Virus record (IMG/VR): IMGVR_UViG_3300025789_000007
Location: 1 to 49,098 of that record
Direction: 5' to 3' (one strand)
From: a virus
DNA length: 49,098 nucleotides
Within the stretch, counting starts at the first letter, position 1. Each line of letters starts with the position of its first letter. Positions 24,601-33,269 of the stretch are shown here, piece after piece. Both the position numbers and the translations under genes were made by a program. The notes below the pieces were generated by a model. That model had not been told where the DNA came from, searched no databases, and worked only from the letters and a program-made list of their open reading frames with translations.

Positions 24601-27332
24601 ACTCAACTCCTTTAATTACTGGTACAGGTACAAACAATGTCCTGCCAATTATTACTCTTGCAACAACTCCAGTAACCGCAGGTGGAACTCAAACCGCATC
24701 ATCTAATCCTAACAACAATACTATTGCTGCAATTGGTCTGCAATCAGGAGTATTGGGTAGAACTATTCTTGATGCTGGTCAATGGACTTTTGATATTTAT
24801 ATTGGTGTTAACTCTACTGCTGGTGGTAGAACTACTACTTTCACTAGAAATACTTATCAAATCATTCCATCCACCGCTACAAGTGTTACTTTAACAACAA
24901 CTGGTACTGGAACTTCTAGGACTGTAACCGCTTCTGCATCTTTCTTTAGCACCGCAGTAGCTTCAGCAACAAATACTGTAGCGGATTATTTAGAAACCCC
25001 ACAAGGTCTTTATCAGATTACTGCTAAGGCATCTGCCACTTCTGTAACTATTACTGTCCCTAGTACTTATGCTAATGAAACATCTGTAAATGGTAGTCTT
25101 TGGCATAATTTATTTGGAGTAACTTCTCCAAATATTACCAACATTACACCGAATTATGGTCTTTATGTAGTACAAACTACACAACCAGCATTTAATATTA
25201 ATGTAACTGATTCTTTGGGTGGCATTGGATTCACCACTTCTACCGCAAATACTACTGTAACTGCTGCCTACAATGGCACTCAGTATGCTTCTAATGTGCT
25301 GACTCCATTAGTTACTTTGCATGATGGATTGGGTGGCTTGCAGGGTGGTTCAGCGAACCAGTATTACCACTTAACCAATACTGAATATACTGGTACTGGA
25401 TCAGGTAATTTTGTAAGACAAAGCAATCCTTCTTTAATTGCACCTAATTTAGATACACCTACTTCTCTTACTTTAACCAATGCTACAGGGCTTCCTTTAA
25501 CTACAGGTGTTACTGGAACTTTGCCAGTAAGTAATGGCGGTTCAGGTGCAACCACTTTAACTGGCTATTTGATTGGTAATGGTACAAGTGCATTTACAGC
25601 TTCTTCTACCATCCCCACTACTGCATTGTCTGGAACAATTACCAATGCTCAATTGGCTAATTCGACTATTTCTGGAGTAGCTTTAGGTTCTAACTTATTT
25701 GCTTTGACTTTGGGAACTGGACTTTCTGGTACTTCCTACAATGGCTCTGCTGCGATTACTGCTGCAATTGCCAATACTACTGTCACCGCAGGAAGTTATA
25801 CCCTAGGCAACTTTACTGTCAATGCTCAAGGTCAATTGACTGCTGCATCCTCTACCTCTACAACTGGTAGCGGATTGGTTGTTTTAGCCAATAGTCCTAC
25901 TTTAGTGACCCCAGTATTGGGTGCTGCCAGCGCAACATCCTTGACTCTAACTAATGCCTTGGCAGTAGCTTATGGCGGTACTGGAGCATCTACCGCAGGT
26001 ATTACTGCCTTTAACAATATTACTGGCTATAGTGCTTCAGGTGCTACTGGCACTACTTCTAGCAGCCTAGTATTTTCTAATAGCCCAACTTTGGTAACTC
26101 CAGTATTGGGAGTGGCTACTGGTACTTCTTTACAAGTCACTAATGGTTTTTATTCTACTGGCACTTATGGCGGTACTTATACTGATGGCATTGTCATTGA
26201 CTACTCTACTGGCAATGGTCGCATTAGTGTAGGTGGCGCAGATGGCATTAGCTTCTACAATGGTGGTGTTGCTACTACCTTATTGGGCGCAGTCAATTCT
26301 TCTGGTGTATGGACTTTACCAACCCTCAATCTAACTAATGCTTTAGGCATTGCTTATGGTGGTACTGGTTTAACTTCTACACCTACCAATGGTCAAATCG
26401 ACATCGGAAATGGTACTGGATTTACCAGGACTACATTAACTGCTGGTACTGGAATCTCGATTACCAATGGTGCAGGTTCGATCACTATTGCCATTAATGG
26501 TACTGGTGAAGTAACTAGCTTCCAGACTAGCCTATCAGGGTTAACCCCTAGTACTGCTACAGGTGGCGCAGTAACCCTGGCTGGTACTTTAGGGGCTGCA
26601 TCTGGTGGTACTGGAGCAACTACCCTTACTGGATATGTATATGGTAATGGCACTTCAGCGATGACTGCCAGTACCACTATTCCAACTACTGCGCTATCAG
26701 GCACTATTACCAATGCTCAATTAGCAAATTCTTCCATCACTATTAATGGTACTTCTACCAGCTTGGGTGGATCAATTTCAGTCGGTACTGTCACTTCAAT
26801 TACTGCTGGTACTGGTTTATCAGGTGGCACTATTACCACTACTGGAACTATTGCTCTTGCTAATACTACTGTAACTGCTGGCTCTTATACCAATGCAAGC
26901 ATTACTGTCAATGCACAAGGTCAGATTACCGCAGCTTCAAGTGGTGCAGCGACTGTCACTTCTTTCCAGACTTCTTTATCTGGTTTAACTCCTAATACAT
27001 CTACTACTGGTGCAGTCACTTTGGCTGGTACTTTGGGTGTAGCAAGTGGTGGTACTGGAGTTACAACTCTGACAGGTCTGGCTTATGGCAATGGTACTTC
27101 TGCCTTTACCGCAGCTACCGCAGCGCAAGTAGTTTCAGTCATTGGAACTACCGCAGTAACCAATGCGACTAATGCAGCCAATGTGAATTTGGCAGCAGGA
27201 TCAGGTGCTACCAACTATCTAGTGTTCGCTGCTAGTGCTACTGGTAATACCGCAGAATATACCAATACTGCCCTGACATACAATTACACCAATAATGCTA
27301 TAACTGGTGGTATCAATGGTGGCAGTTTTTAA
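21603..27332 (+). CDS. Giant repetitive tail fibre, 1909 aa
   Basis: Residues 1-100 form the shared attachment domain. Residues about 140-270 form a familiar fibre module (NPTDLVNKQYADS ... GDRVVVRAQDNAAYNGIWV). Most of the remainder consists of imperfect Thr/Gly/Ser repeats around the cores SGGTGATTLTGYVYGNGT, AMTASTTIPTTALSGTITNA and FTVNAQGQLTAA. Residues about 960-1260 contain a less repetitive globular block. At more than 12% of the genome it is the longest gene. It is open throughout with no frameshift. Repeat number is likely to vary by recombination. Confidence 0.85.
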   Translation: MGILLFANQAQTTLALPVASTDTTIYVAAGTGAYFPSPSANQSVTLTLVNSTNNLIVEIISCTHIVGDALTVVRGQEGTIPRAWQRGDFVTNLMTAGTASAFTQIYGMNNALYSPHFVNTLTDSGQVTAVPVNPTDLVNKQYADSISTGAAKYECQCATTGNITLSGLQTIDGYTTLAGDRVVVRAQDNAAYNGIWVASTTAWVRAADMEAWVQIPGATTFVQNGTLYAKTGWVAIVPETGTINVTPITWTQISGAGTYTAGTGLTLTGTQFSITNTGVTAGSYGTAAYVPALVLNAQGQVTSATNTPISIAPSQINTTIPNSGLTNSSITIGTTNVALGSTLTTLTGTSISGATNTLTAIPNSALVNNSITINGNAVALGGSTTVTAVTPYALTIGTGLSGGSFNGSSAVTIALANTAVTAGSYGSAGSVATFTVNAQGQLTAATTTSIAITNTQVSGLGTMSTQNANSVAITGGTISGVSLTLDSLDNTPIGSTTPSTGKFTTLSANSTVTLGNYTGYVYANGAGAITASTTIPTIALSGTISLTTQVSGILPIVNGGTGLSTLPTNGQIDIGNGTGFTRTTLTAGTGIAITNAAGSITIAVDGSGEVTSFRTSLSGLTPSTATGGNIVLAGTLGAASGGTGATTLTGYVYGNGTGAMTASTTIPNTAITGLGTMSTQNANAVAITGGTISGVALTLDSLNSTPIGSTSASTGKFTTLEATGNLTFDSYTGYIYGNASGLVTASATIPTTALSGTITNAQLANSSVTYNGVTVSLGGSGTITANTTNSLTFNTSGTGDASPVVFNGSTAHTISYNSIGASPLAGSTSLTTTGTVTTGTWSALFGAVSGANLTNLTAANLTGTTLPSSIVNSSLTSVGTIGTGVWHGTAITPAYGGTGASTLTGYVYGNGTSTMTASTTIPTTALSGTVTNAQLANSSVTVGGTAISLGGSGSFPLENLTDVAVADATVGQLLGWNGSSWVNVNNTPSGSAGQGVSFWNSTPLITGTGTNNVLPIITLATTPVTAGGTQTASSNPNNNTIAAIGLQSGVLGRTILDAGQWTFDIYIGVNSTAGGRTTTFTRNTYQIIPSTATSVTLTTTGTGTSRTVTASASFFSTAVASATNTVADYLETPQGLYQITAKASATSVTITVPSTYANETSVNGSLWHNLFGVTSPNITNITPNYGLYVVQTTQPAFNINVTDSLGGIGFTTSTANTTVTAAYNGTQYASNVLTPLVTLHDGLGGLQGGSANQYYHLTNTEYTGTGSGNFVRQSNPSLIAPNLDTPTSLTLTNATGLPLTTGVTGTLPVSNGGSGATTLTGYLIGNGTSAFTASSTIPTTALSGTITNAQLANSTISGVALGSNLFALTLGTGLSGTSYNGSAAITAAIANTTVTAGSYTLGNFTVNAQGQLTAASSTSTTGSGLVVLANSPTLVTPVLGAASATSLTLTNALAVAYGGTGASTAGITAFNNITGYSASGATGTTSSSLVFSNSPTLVTPVLGVATGTSLQVTNGFYSTGTYGGTYTDGIVIDYSTGNGRISVGGADGISFYNGGVATTLLGAVNSSGVWTLPTLNLTNALGIAYGGTGLTSTPTNGQIDIGNGTGFTRTTLTAGTGISITNGAGSITIAINGTGEVTSFQTSLSGLTPSTATGGAVTLAGTLGAASGGTGATTLTGYVYGNGTSAMTASTTIPTTALSGTITNAQLANSSITINGTSTSLGGSISVGTVTSITAGTGLSGGTITTTGTIALANTTVTAGSYTNASITVNAQGQITAASSGAATVTSFQTSLSGLTPNTSTTGAVTLAGTLGVASGGTGVTTLTGLAYGNGTSAFTAATAAQVVSVIGTTAVTNATNAANVNLAAGSGATNYLVFAASATGNTAEYTNTALTYNYTNNAITGGINGGSF
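23301..23608 (+). repeat. Long repeat unit in the giant fibre, copy 1
   Basis: This roughly 100-codon unit, from TNGQIDIGNGTGFTRTTLTA to AMTASTTIP, is nearly the same as the protein encoded at 26381-26683. Differences are scattered conservative changes (for example VDGSGEV against INGTGEV). Shorter relatives occur near 23.8, 24.3 and 25.5 kb. Confidence 0.7.
26381..26683 (+). repeat. Long repeat unit in the giant fibre, copy 2
   Basis: This is the second copy of the unit at 23301-23608, in the same reading frame about 3.1 kb downstream. The pair could recombine and remove roughly 1,000 residues of the shaft without a frameshift. Confidence 0.7.
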
Positions 27333-27357
27333 ATATAATGGCTAAAAGGAAATAACT

Positions 27358-27669
27358 ATGGCGGCATCAGGCTTCACTCCAATTCTTCTCTATGCTAGTG
27401 GCACTACTGGTAATACTCCATCTGCGAGTAATTTAACTAGTGGTGCTAATGGTGCTGAATTAGCATTGAACTATACCGATGGCAAATTATTTTATAAAGA
27501 TAATGCTGGTGTAGTTCAATTACTTGCATCAAAAGCTATCGCAGGGCTTACACTACCAGTATCAGTAGCCAATGGCGGTACAGGCGCTACTACAGTTAGT
27601 GGAGCACAAACCAATTTACAAGTTGACCCGAGTGGAACTGCGGTTAGTATGGCAATAGCTTTGGGATAA
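27358..27669 (+). CDS. Short fibre module protein, 103 aa
   Basis: The sequence LLYASGTTGNTPSASNLTSG, followed by GAELALNYTDGKLFYKD, is a module widely found at the ends of phage fibres. VANGGTGATTVSGAQTNL follows, like the giant fibre repeats. It ends soon afterwards, 2 nt before the homing endonuclease gene. It could be a free fibre tip or a fibre shortened by the endonuclease insertion. Confidence 0.65.
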   Translation: MAASGFTPILLYASGTTGNTPSASNLTSGANGAELALNYTDGKLFYKDNAGVVQLLASKAIAGLTLPVSVANGGTGATTVSGAQTNLQVDPSGTAVSMAIALG

Positions 27670-27671
27670 TT

Positions 27672-28304
27672 ATGAATAGCGGAATCTATCTTATTACCAA
27701 TACTGAAACTGGCAAGCAATATGTCGGTCAAAGTTCTGGTATTAAAAAAAGATTCAATCGCCATATCAGAGCATCCAGAATACAGCACCCCAGAGAATCT
27801 TTTTATCTGCATAAATCTATGGCAAAACATGGTGTAGATAAATTTAAATTTGAAGTTTTAATTTATGCTAAAGATTCAGAATACTTAAATTTAATGGAGC
27901 AAAAATGTATTGAATCATATAATACATTATCTCCAAATGGTTATAACCTTGATACTGGTGGCGGTGTAGATAGAAAAGCTGCTGAAAATTCTAAATCAAA
28001 AAAATTAGGAAAACCAGCTTGGAATAAAGGAATACCGCAAAGTGAAGAAGCTAAAAGAAAGCAATCTTTAGCTATGATGGGAAAACCATCCCCACAAAAA
28101 GGAAAACCCCAATCTGCTGAAGCAAAAGCAAAGCAATCTGCTGCTATGAAAGGCAGACCAGCTTGGAATAAGGGAATTAAAATGTCCGAAGATCAAAAAG
28201 AAAAAATGCGATTGGTGGATAAATCTTATACAAAGACTTTAGAATATAGATTAAAGATGAGTGCTGCGGTAAAAAAAGCCAAAGCCAAACAAAAAGGAAA
28301 TTAA
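27672..28304 (+). CDS. GIY-YIG homing endonuclease with NUMOD3 repeats
   Basis: In this 210-residue protein the GIY-YIG core is GIYLITNTETGKQYVGQS (4-21), with a downstream Arg/His region and a catalytic Glu in LMEQKCIESYN. Three NUMOD3-type DNA-binding repeats follow (GKPAWNKGIPQSEEAKRKQS; GKPSPQKGKPQSAEAKAKQS; GRPAWNKGIKMSEDQKEKM). Lys-rich, A-rich codon use contrasts with the Thr/Gly-rich fibre neighbours, which suggests a mobile gene inserted between fibre genes. No intron or intein boundary is evident. Confidence 0.9.
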   Translation: MNSGIYLITNTETGKQYVGQSSGIKKRFNRHIRASRIQHPRESFYLHKSMAKHGVDKFKFEVLIYAKDSEYLNLMEQKCIESYNTLSPNGYNLDTGGGVDRKAAENSKSKKLGKPAWNKGIPQSEEAKRKQSLAMMGKPSPQKGKPQSAEAKAKQSAAMKGRPAWNKGIKMSEDQKEKMRLVDKSYTKTLEYRLKMSAAVKKAKAKQKGN

Positions 28305-28306
28305 AG

Positions 28307-28636
28307 ATGGCAACTAATACATTTACTCGATATGTGTCTACTGGTGTAGGCACAACCCCTGTAGTCCTGGTGACTGCTGCATCTGCTACCCAGACTACTG
28401 TCATCGGTCTTACATTGGCTAATACTACTACTAGCCCAATTATTGTAAGTGCCTATATTACTGCTTCAACCACAAACTATTATGTGGTTAAAAATGCGAC
28501 TGTACCTGTAGGTGGCTCTTTAGCCCTATTTGGCGCAGATGGCAAAATTGTACTTAATACTGGAGATGCCTTTACTGTAGTTTCATCTACTGCAACTTCA
28601 GCAGATGCAATCCTTTCTTGCCTACAAATTAGTTAA
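28307..28636 (+). CDS. Small fibre-associated beta-sandwich protein, 109 aa
   Basis: The pattern VIGLTLANTTTSPIIVSAYI, then VVKNATVPVGGSLALFG, then KIVLNTGDAFTVVSSTATSA is a common small phage protein found beside fibres and baseplates. Its role is not established. The ribosome site is AAAAGGAAATT. Confidence 0.65.
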   Translation: MATNTFTRYVSTGVGTTPVVLVTAASATQTTVIGLTLANTTTSPIIVSAYITASTTNYYVVKNATVPVGGSLALFGADGKIVLNTGDAFTVVSSTATSADAILSCLQIS

Positions 28637-28644
28637 GGATAACT

Positions 28645-30000
28645 ATGTCCTATATTGGCTCAACCCCAACTACCCAGAGTTTTACCTCTGGGACTGATTA
28701 CTTTAATGGTACTGGTTCGCAGACTGCTTTTACCCTATCTCGGACTGTCAACTCAGTTAATGATGTAGAAGTGCTGGTAAACAATGTGGAGCAGCAACCT
28801 AATAGTACTTATACCATTAGCGGTACAACTCTGACTTTTACTACTGCTCCCTCAAGTGGCACAAATAATATCTATGTTAGATATTTATCGACTGTCACCC
28901 AGAGCATTGCTCCTAGCCAAAATACTGTCCAATATTCTTCTTTGAATAGCGATAATCAAAGCAAGTTGGGCATTATGTACAAGAATCGCATCATAAATTC
29001 CAATATGGTTATTGACCAAAGAAATGGTGGCGCAGCAGTATCAAGTTCTTATTTTGGGTATGTTGTTGATAGATGGAATTTGTCTCAAAGTACAACTGGT
29101 AAATTAATTGCTCAACAAAATGCTGGATCTATAACTCCACCAGCAGGATTTAGTAATTATCTTGGAGTAACATCACAATCTGCTTTTTCTATTGGAAGTG
29201 GCGATTATTATACTTGGAATCAACCAATTGAAGGTTTTAATACTGCTGATTTAGCATGGGGAACTGCTAATGCTAAAACTGTCACTTTGTCATTTTGGGT
29301 TTATTCAAGCCTTACAGGAACTTTTGGCGGTTCTTTAATGAATTCCGCTACAACATATTCTTATCCCTTTTCATACTCAATCCCAACTGCAAATACTTGG
29401 ACACAAATCAGTATTACTATAACTGGTGCAACAAGCGGAACATGGGTTGGAGCAACCAATGGAATTGGTATTAATTTAATTTTTGGTATGGGAGTAGGAT
29501 CTGGGTATAGTGGAACTGCTGGAGCATGGGCTTCAGGAAACTATAAATCAGCCACAGGCGCAACAAGTGTTGTTGGTACTTCAGGAGCAACTTTCTACAT
29601 TACTGGTGTTCAACTAGAAGTAGGCACACAAGCAACTCAATTTACTACTGCTGGTGGTTCTTATGGTGCTGAATTGGCTTTGTGTCAGCGTTATTTTGAA
29701 GTTGTGTCTATGAATGGTTTAGGTGGTTCATCATCAACTACTGCAGTTGGATTTGGGTGTTCTTATAAAGTGCAAAAAAGAGCAACCCCTACTGTTGTTA
29801 ATGCAAGTTCAACTGCGGCATTATATTCGTTTTATCGCCCTGGATTAGGTTCTGGTGACCCAAGCTCTGTATCAATTTCGTCTGATTTAGGTGATGCTTA
29901 TAATTTTAATATAACATTAGCAAATTTTACAGGATTATCTAATAACCAAGCATGGGTTGGTAGATATAGCGGTTTATTTAATGCTTCTGCGGAGTTATGA
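28645..30000 (+). CDS. Tail fibre / receptor-binding protein, 451 aa
   Basis: The N-terminal 85 residues ([20 protein letters not shown] ... [19 protein letters not shown]) form an attachment domain shared with the protein at 30640. The linker [18 protein letters not shown] (about 112-129) leads into a carbohydrate-binding-like jelly roll with VDRWNLSQ and [17 protein letters not shown], a combination typical of receptor-binding proteins. The N-terminus probably docks to the baseplate or another fibre. Confidence 0.75.
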   Translation: MSYIGSTPTTQSFTSGTDYFNGTGSQTAFTLSRTVNSVNDVEVLVNNVEQQPNSTYTISGTTLTFTTAPSSGTNNIYVRYLSTVTQSIAPSQNTVQYSSLNSDNQSKLGIMYKNRIINSNMVIDQRNGGAAVSSSYFGYVVDRWNLSQSTTGKLIAQQNAGSITPPAGFSNYLGVTSQSAFSIGSGDYYTWNQPIEGFNTADLAWGTANAKTVTLSFWVYSSLTGTFGGSLMNSATTYSYPFSYSIPTANTWTQISITITGATSGTWVGATNGIGINLIFGMGVGSGYSGTAGAWASGNYKSATGATSVVGTSGATFYITGVQLEVGTQATQFTTAGGSYGAELALCQRYFEVVSMNGLGGSSSTTAVGFGCSYKVQKRATPTVVNASSTAALYSFYRPGLGSGDPSSVSISSDLGDAYNFNITLANFTGLSNNQAWVGRYSGLFNASAEL

Positions 30001-30002
30001 TT

Positions 30003-30173
30003 ATGTATCAATTAGTTAAAGATTGGGATGGAATAGTAACAAGAATTCGCAGACTTTCTGATGGGGCAATGATTCCCCTAGACCCTGACAACACAGATTA
30101 CCAAGCCTACCTTGCATGGGTAGCTGAAGGCAATACTCCAGAACCTGCTGACACTACTCAAGGAGAAGCATAA
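30003..30173 (+). CDS. Small tail-fibre-associated protein, 56 aa
   Basis: ATG lies 2 nt after the fibre stop, and the TAA overlaps the next ATG. The sequence contains [20 protein letters not shown] (20-39) followed by [11 protein letters not shown], a recognisable ending of many small phage proteins encoded beside fibres, possibly chaperones. It is shorter than 60 residues and easily missed. Confidence 0.7.
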   Translation: MYQLVKDWDGIVTRIRRLSDGAMIPLDPDNTDYQAYLAWVAEGNTPEPADTTQGEA

Positions 30174-30640
30174 TGGCTTTAAGTTTAATTAATGCAGCTT
30201 CCCAGGGTGGAGTACCAGCTTTTAGTGCCTATCAAAGTTCTGCACAAACATTAACATCAGGTTCAAATATTCTTTTGCAATTTCAAACAAAAGAATTTGA
30301 TACTGCTTCAGCATTTAATAATACTGGATCAACTGTAGGCGGTATTCCAGCTTATGCTTTTCAACCTACTGTAGCTGGTTACTATCAAGTAAGCGGTGGA
30401 TTCGCTGTAACTGCAACATTACAATGGATTAATACATTTATTTTTAAAAATGGATCATTGTTTAAAATTGTTTATAACAGCTATACCGCTTCTGTAAATG
30501 CTGGTTATGGTTCTGCTTTAGTGTACTTAAATGGTACTACTGACTATATTCAACTTTATGCACAAGTAGGTACTGGTGCTGCTCTTGATGCAAGATCAAT
30601 AGCGACTTATTTTCAAGCAGTTTTAGTGAGGTCTGCATAA
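30173..30640 (+). CDS. C1q/TNF-like adhesin 1
   Basis: This 155-residue jelly-roll-like protein has PAFSAYQSSAQTLTSG near the N-terminus, a central FQPTVAGYYQVSGGF and a C-terminal YFQAVLVRSA. This is the C1q/TNF-like pattern used by phages and bacteria as trimeric heads. It has no shaft of its own and overlaps both neighbours. Close relatives are at 31839 and 32300. Confidence 0.7.
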   Translation: MALSLINAASQGGVPAFSAYQSSAQTLTSGSNILLQFQTKEFDTASAFNNTGSTVGGIPAYAFQPTVAGYYQVSGGFAVTATLQWINTFIFKNGSLFKIVYNSYTASVNAGYGSALVYLNGTTDYIQLYAQVGTGAALDARSIATYFQAVLVRSA

Positions 30641-31587
30641 TGTCCTATATCGGTAATCCCATAACAACCCAGGCATTTGTTACTGACCAATTTAATGGAT
30701 CAGGTTCACAAGTTACCTATACCATGTCGGTTGCACCTGCTAATACTGCTTCAGTATTGGTATCAGTATCTGGTGTATTGCAAGACCCATCCACTTATTC
30801 AGTAAGTGGTACTACTCTGACATTCTCTGCTGCTCCCCCTGCTGGTACTGGAAATATCTCTTGCCGATACCTTGGTATTCCTGCTACTGGTATTACTAAT
30901 ACTGCTTATCGGACTGTCACCGAATTTACTGCTACTGCTGGTCAGACAGGATTTACAGTCCCAAGCTATACCATCGGATTCTTAAATGTCTATCGCAATG
31001 GAATCTTATTAGGCTCTGCTGACTATACTGCTAATAATGGAGTAACTATTACTTTATCTGCTGGTTGTAATGCTGGTGATACTTTGACTACTGAATCATT
31101 CCAGGTATCTTCAGTACTTAATGCTATTCCTAATGGTATTAAATCAATAAGCAATACTAACTTACCAGTAGGTAGTGTGTTGCAAGTGGTTCAAGGAAGT
31201 ACAACTACATCAACCAGCACAACAAGTACAAATTTTACAGCAACATCTTTAAGTGCATCAATTACCCCATATTTCTCTACAAGTAAAATTTTAGTAATTA
31301 CTTCATCAATGCACCAAATTATTAATACTCCTGGTGCTGCTGGTCTTGGTTTAGCAATTTATAGAAATGGTTCATCAATATATTCAGACCCATTTCCTTA
31401 TGCTTCTATGTATATGGGTCAATTAGCTGCAAATCCAAGAACCAGATTAACATTGAATTATTTAGATAGTCCTGCTTCTACTTCTTCAACAAACTATACT
31501 TTGTATTTTAATGCTTTTAATGGTCAAACTTCATCTATGAATATTGATGGACAAACATCATTTATTACTCTTATGGAGATTGCATAA
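30640..31587 (+). CDS. Tail fibre with paralogous N-terminus, 315 aa
   Basis: Residues 1-80 (DQFNGSGSQVTYTMSVAP ... YSVSGTTLTFSAAPPAGTGN) match the N-terminus of the fibre at 28645. A second small domain (about 95-155) follows. The C-terminal beta head (about 175-315; ITPYFSTSKILVITSSM) resembles the head of the fibre at 19195. It looks like a mosaic made of exchangeable modules. Confidence 0.72.
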   Translation: MSYIGNPITTQAFVTDQFNGSGSQVTYTMSVAPANTASVLVSVSGVLQDPSTYSVSGTTLTFSAAPPAGTGNISCRYLGIPATGITNTAYRTVTEFTATAGQTGFTVPSYTIGFLNVYRNGILLGSADYTANNGVTITLSAGCNAGDTLTTESFQVSSVLNAIPNGIKSISNTNLPVGSVLQVVQGSTTTSTSTTSTNFTATSLSASITPYFSTSKILVITSSMHQIINTPGAAGLGLAIYRNGSSIYSDPFPYASMYMGQLAANPRTRLTLNYLDSPASTSSTNYTLYFNAFNGQTSSMNIDGQTSFITLMEIA

Positions 31588-31835
31588 TGATTAATATTCA
31601 CCAAGCTATCTATGCGCTTAACTCTGAAATTATTACCATCCGAGGTGAAGTAGCCTATGACAAAGATGAACAAGAAGTAGCCTATAATCTTGAAGCTGCT
31701 CAAGCTAAACTAGCTGAACTCGAAGCTGCTGAAGTCGCTGCTCAAGAAGCCCAAGCAAAAGCAAAGGCTTCTGCCCTTGCTAAACTAACTGCTCTTGGCT
31801 TAACTGCTGATGAAGTAACTGCCCTATTAGGATAA
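31587..31835 (+). CDS. Coiled-coil fibre-cluster protein, 82 aa
   Basis: A short N-terminal domain is followed by an Ala/Glu/Lys coiled coil (about 34-66) and the C-terminal KLTALGLTADEVTALLG, a motif common in small phage proteins near fibres. It may act as a fibre chaperone. Overlapping TAATG joins it to the previous gene. Confidence 0.6.
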   Translation: MINIHQAIYALNSEIITIRGEVAYDKDEQEVAYNLEAAQAKLAELEAAEVAAQEAQAKAKASALAKLTALGLTADEVTALLG

Positions 31836-31838
31836 ATT

Positions 31839-32300
31839 ATGACAAATGCTGCAACAATATCAGGTTTTAGTTCAGTACCAGCTTTTAGTGCTTATGCAAG
31901 TGCTGGTCAAACTTTATCTGCAAATACTTGGACAAAAGTTCAATTTAATACAAAAGAATTTGATACAAACAACAATTATGATGCAACTACAAACTATCGC
32001 TTTACACCAACAGTAGCTGGCTATTATCAAGTTAATGCTTATTTAGGATTTAATACTACAAATTCAGGACAAAGCAATTTAGTTGGCATATATAAAAATG
32101 GTGTTTTATCAAGGCAAGGAAGTGTAATACCAGGTCAATCATCAAGTTATGCTTATGCTGGAATTGCAGCATTAGTATATTTTAATGGCTCAACTGATTA
32201 CATTGAATGTTTTGCTTATTCCACAGGCGGTTCAATTCCAACATCTTCTGGAAATAGTGCTTTATGCTATTTCCAAGCAGCTTTAGTAAGGAGTGCATAA
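31839..32300 (+). CDS. C1q/TNF-like adhesin 2
   Basis: This 153-residue protein contains PAFSAYASAGQTLSANTW, KEFDTNNNYD, FTPTVAGYYQVNAYL and YFQAALVRSA, closely parallel to the protein at 30173. It stops on the ATG of the third copy. Probably an alternative or additional receptor-binding tip. Confidence 0.7.
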   Translation: MTNAATISGFSSVPAFSAYASAGQTLSANTWTKVQFNTKEFDTNNNYDATTNYRFTPTVAGYYQVNAYLGFNTTNSGQSNLVGIYKNGVLSRQGSVIPGQSSSYAYAGIAALVYFNGSTDYIECFAYSTGGSIPTSSGNSALCYFQAALVRSA

Positions 32301-32785
32301 TGGCTTTAACTCAAGTACAAGTAGGTCTAGGTGGAAATAGTAATGCTCCAGCATTTTGTATTAATTTAAGTGCTAATCCTTCAATACCAAACAATGTAAA
32401 TACAATAATACCTTTTAATGTTAAGGTTTTTGATACCGCATCAGCATTTAACAATACAGGTTCAACTGTAGGTACTGCTCCACCATATTCATTTAATCCA
32501 CAAGTTGCTGGTTATTATCAAATTAATGCTCAATGTCGAGATGGGTCTGGTTCAGGTAGTGGACAAAACAACACCATTCTTTATAAAAATGGTTATGCTT
32601 TTACCCAATGTGTTTTAGTGGCTAGTGGAAATGGAACTTGTCCAGCAATAAGTAATGTTATTTATATGAATGGATCTACAGATTATTTGCAAATTTACTA
32701 TTTTCAAAATAGTGGTGGTACTGAAATTGTAAATTCAAACTCTTTGTATTCATTTTTTTCAGGTTGTCTACTAAGAGCAGCATAA
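32300..32785 (+). CDS. C1q/TNF-like adhesin 3
   Basis: The start is set at 32300 (ribosome site AAGGAG at 32288-32293) rather than an upstream in-frame ATG at 32264 inside the previous gene. The 161-residue protein shares KVFDTASAFNNTGSTVGTAP and FNPQVAGYYQINAQC with adhesin 1 but has a diverged surface region. It ends the fibre cluster. Confidence 0.7.
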   Translation: MALTQVQVGLGGNSNAPAFCINLSANPSIPNNVNTIIPFNVKVFDTASAFNNTGSTVGTAPPYSFNPQVAGYYQINAQCRDGSGSGSGQNNTILYKNGYAFTQCVLVASGNGTCPAISNVIYMNGSTDYLQIYYFQNSGGTEIVNSNSLYSFFSGCLLRAA

Positions 32786-32831
32786 TTGTTATAATAATTT
32801 TGGCAATGATGCCCAATTTTTTAAAGGAAAA

Positions 32832-32999
32832 ATGATGCAACCAATCACACTTACTCTTGACCTTGTAAACCAAATCCTTGGTTATTTAGGTAGCAAAACT
32901 TATGCTGAAGTCTATCAAATTGTTGCTGAAATCAACAAACAAGCACTTCCGCAAGTAACCCCAGTAGAAGCTGATGCTCCTGCTGAAACTGCTGAATAA
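32832..32999 (+). CDS. Small phage protein at the start of the lysis cluster, 55 aa
   Basis: ATGATG with AAAGGAAAA just upstream opens this frame. The helical sequence LDLVNQILGYLGSKTYAEVY (10-29) followed by QIVAEINKQA is common in small phage proteins before lysis genes; its function is unknown. The C-terminal 15 residues are acidic and Ala/Pro-rich. It stops 3 nt before the next ATG. Confidence 0.7.
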   Translation: MMQPITLTLDLVNQILGYLGSKTYAEVYQIVAEINKQALPQVTPVEADAPAETAE

Positions 33000-33002
33000 A
33001 TC

Positions 33003-33269
33003 ATGTCCTGGGAAGCTATCTTCGCAGGGCTAACTCTGGTCTACTTTATTGGTGGTGGTGTTATTAGCTATTGGGTTAATAGCATCTCCAAGAGTCAAGA
33101 TAATTTGTCTAAAAGTCAAACTATCTTGGCTAGAGACCTTAAAAGTCTTGAAGTGATGCTTCCCAATGATTATGTTAAAAAAGCGGATTTGGACTATAGG
33201 CTATCTAGAATTGAGCACATATTAGACCAAATTATGACAAAACTTGATACCAAAATGGATAAATCATAA
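33003..33269 (+). CDS. Membrane-anchored coiled-coil protein of the lysis cluster, 88 aa
   Basis: One N-terminal transmembrane segment (about 5-25, AIFAGLTLVYFIGGGVISYW) is followed by a coiled coil to the end (DYRLSRIEHILDQIMTKLDT). This is the layout of holin-accessory proteins such as XhlA-like proteins. The TAATG overlap couples it to the next gene. Confidence 0.65.
   Translation: MSWEAIFAGLTLVYFIGGGVISYWVNSISKSQDNLSKSQTILARDLKSLEVMLPNDYVKKADLDYRLSRIEHILDQIMTKLDTKMDKS

Noticed and set aside
22499-26713. Antisense ORFs (for example 22499-22762, 24047-24241, 26393-26713)
   Set aside because: They are mirror images of repetitive Thr/Gly/Ser codons with Val/Pro-rich products and no ribosome sites.
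22400-27332. CRISPR-like array because of many short repeats
   Set aside because: Repeats are imperfect, in frame and of varying spacing, and encode a fibre shaft.
27358-28636. Self-splicing intron around the GIY-YIG gene
   Set aside because: Flanking genes are complete with their own starts and stops and no split reading frame is visible.
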